From a virus: 38,588 nucleotides of DNA. The notes beneath the pieces were generated by a model. That model saw only the letters and a program-made list of their open reading frames with translations, was not told the origin of the DNA and did not search any database. The DNA is taken from positions 1-38,588 of IMG/VR virus record IMGVR_UViG_3300018916_000004; one strand, given 5' to 3'. Positions 38,101-38,588 of this stretch are shown in pieces (position 1 is the stretch's first letter; each line of letters opens with the position of its first letter). Position numbers and translations under genes: made by a program.

Positions 38101-38588
38101 CTATAGAGTCAGCCGCAGCAGCTCGACTTTCGTTAGTGGCTCCTCCTTTCCCCACTCTACAATTTTGTTCACCCAGAAGTAGTGGCCCTCACTTTCCAGC
38201 CAGATAGGTTGCAAATAGTCAAAAGCACTAAACTCATCTTCCCGGAGTCGCACCGAGGGTTCCAGCTTGAGCGGACGGCGAAGCACGGCAGCCAGATGCG
38301 GATAGTAGCGCGGCAGGATCGAGCGGGTAAAGTCTAGGTCCTGCGCTTCGTCTTGATCGGCGAAGATGCTAATAGGCGCAAAGGCCGGGCCCTCCTGGTC
38401 GATTACTTCCACCTGCTGCCCGTTGCGCGTTTCCATGTGCGAAATCCGCAGTTTGACATTTCGCACCCGCTCGGTCTGCACCACCAGCCGCGCTACTGGC
38501 TTCTGCCTATCATACTCCTTGGGCGCACCAGGATTTACAACACCCTCCCGCACCTTGTATACAGGTAGCAGTAGCAGGCCGTTGGTGC
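38101..38588 (-). CDS. C-terminal 162 codons of the large tail protein that starts at 1737
   Basis: The frame enters from the right edge and ends at 38101. Visible are VVNPGAPKEYDRQKPVARLVVQTERVRNVKLRISHMETRNGQQVEV, then ISIFADQDEAQDLDFTRSILPRYYPHLAAVLRRPLKL and EGHYFWVNKIVEWGKEEPLTKVELLRLTL at the end. Because 38463-38588 repeats 6-131, this is the continuation of the same gene (697 aa in total). Reading it as a separate 150-aa protein starting at 38553 would be wrong. Confidence 0.85.
   Translation of the reverse strand, partial: TNGLLLLPVYKVREGVVNPGAPKEYDRQKPVARLVVQTERVRNVKLRISHMETRNGQQVEVIDQEGPAFAPISIFADQDEAQDLDFTRSILPRYYPHLAAVLRRPLKLEPSVRLREDEFSAFDYLQPIWLESEGHYFWVNKIVEWGKEEPLTKVELLRLTL
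38463..38588. repeat. Terminal redundancy copy 2 (identical to 6-131)
   Basis: The last 126 bases equal bases 6-131, giving a unique circle of 38457 bp. The continuous reading frame across the join confirms the closure. Confidence 0.9.

Noticed and set aside
38101-38553. Separate 150-aa gene starting at 38553
   Set aside because: The frame continues upstream through the circular join, so this is the C-terminus of the 697-aa tail protein.

Overview
The window is a complete temperate siphovirus-like phage (or excised prophage) genome of about 38.46 kb, given as a circular assembly cut inside a gene. Bases 6-131 recur exactly as 38463-38588, and one long minus-strand reading frame runs without a break across the join (1737 down to 132, then 38588 down to 38101). 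The host is most likely a GC-rich member of the Bacteroidota, perhaps a Hymenobacter relative. This is inferred from the Bacteroidota-style integrase, a GCMNPDASNYDP motif in a tail protein, weak ribosome binding sites, and general protein flavour. No ribosomal or host marker gene is present.

Almost everything is on the minus strand. In transcription order: (1) an early block from 22581 to 10867 with a DNA-binding protein, a putative recombination protein, a helicase-methyltransferase fusion, a DndC/PAPS-reductase-like protein, a replication initiator with iterons inside its gene, a possible helicase loader, an ASCH-domain protein and a VRR-NUC nuclease. It ends in an intrinsic terminator at 10804-10842. 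(2) The terminase subunits, then a tail-chaperone-like gene with a T9 frameshift site, small completion proteins, tail adhesins and a large tail protein that crosses the assembly join, ending in a second, related terminator (38033-38073). (3) The tape measure protein and a small gene. (4) A divergent intergenic region with two strong inverted repeats, a plus-strand lipoprotein 'moron', and the head genes: protease, capsid, tube-like protein, portal, connector. (5) A lysis cassette: a TM/coiled-coil protein, a unimolecular spanin candidate, holin candidates and a CHAP-like endolysin, ending in a strong hairpin.

The plus strand carries the lysogeny module: a LexA/CI-like S24 repressor (22710-23396), a tyrosine integrase (23416-24681) and an attP region with paired 11-bp-phased repeats, a possible ssrA (tmRNA) 3' tip and a terminator. 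TTTGACACA-type operators lie between the repressor and the divergent early genes.

The most interesting points are: five TGTCTATAGACA palindromes spaced 22/22/22/33 bp inside the initiator gene and read in three codon frames; the adjacent DndC-like and helicase-methyltransferase genes, which could form an undescribed DNA-modification or anti-restriction unit; a mirror-image order of structural modules relative to transcription; a hairpin that traps the start codon of the head protease; and an inverted lipoprotein gene between the tail and head modules. All family names rest on motif recognition by eye; no database search was run.
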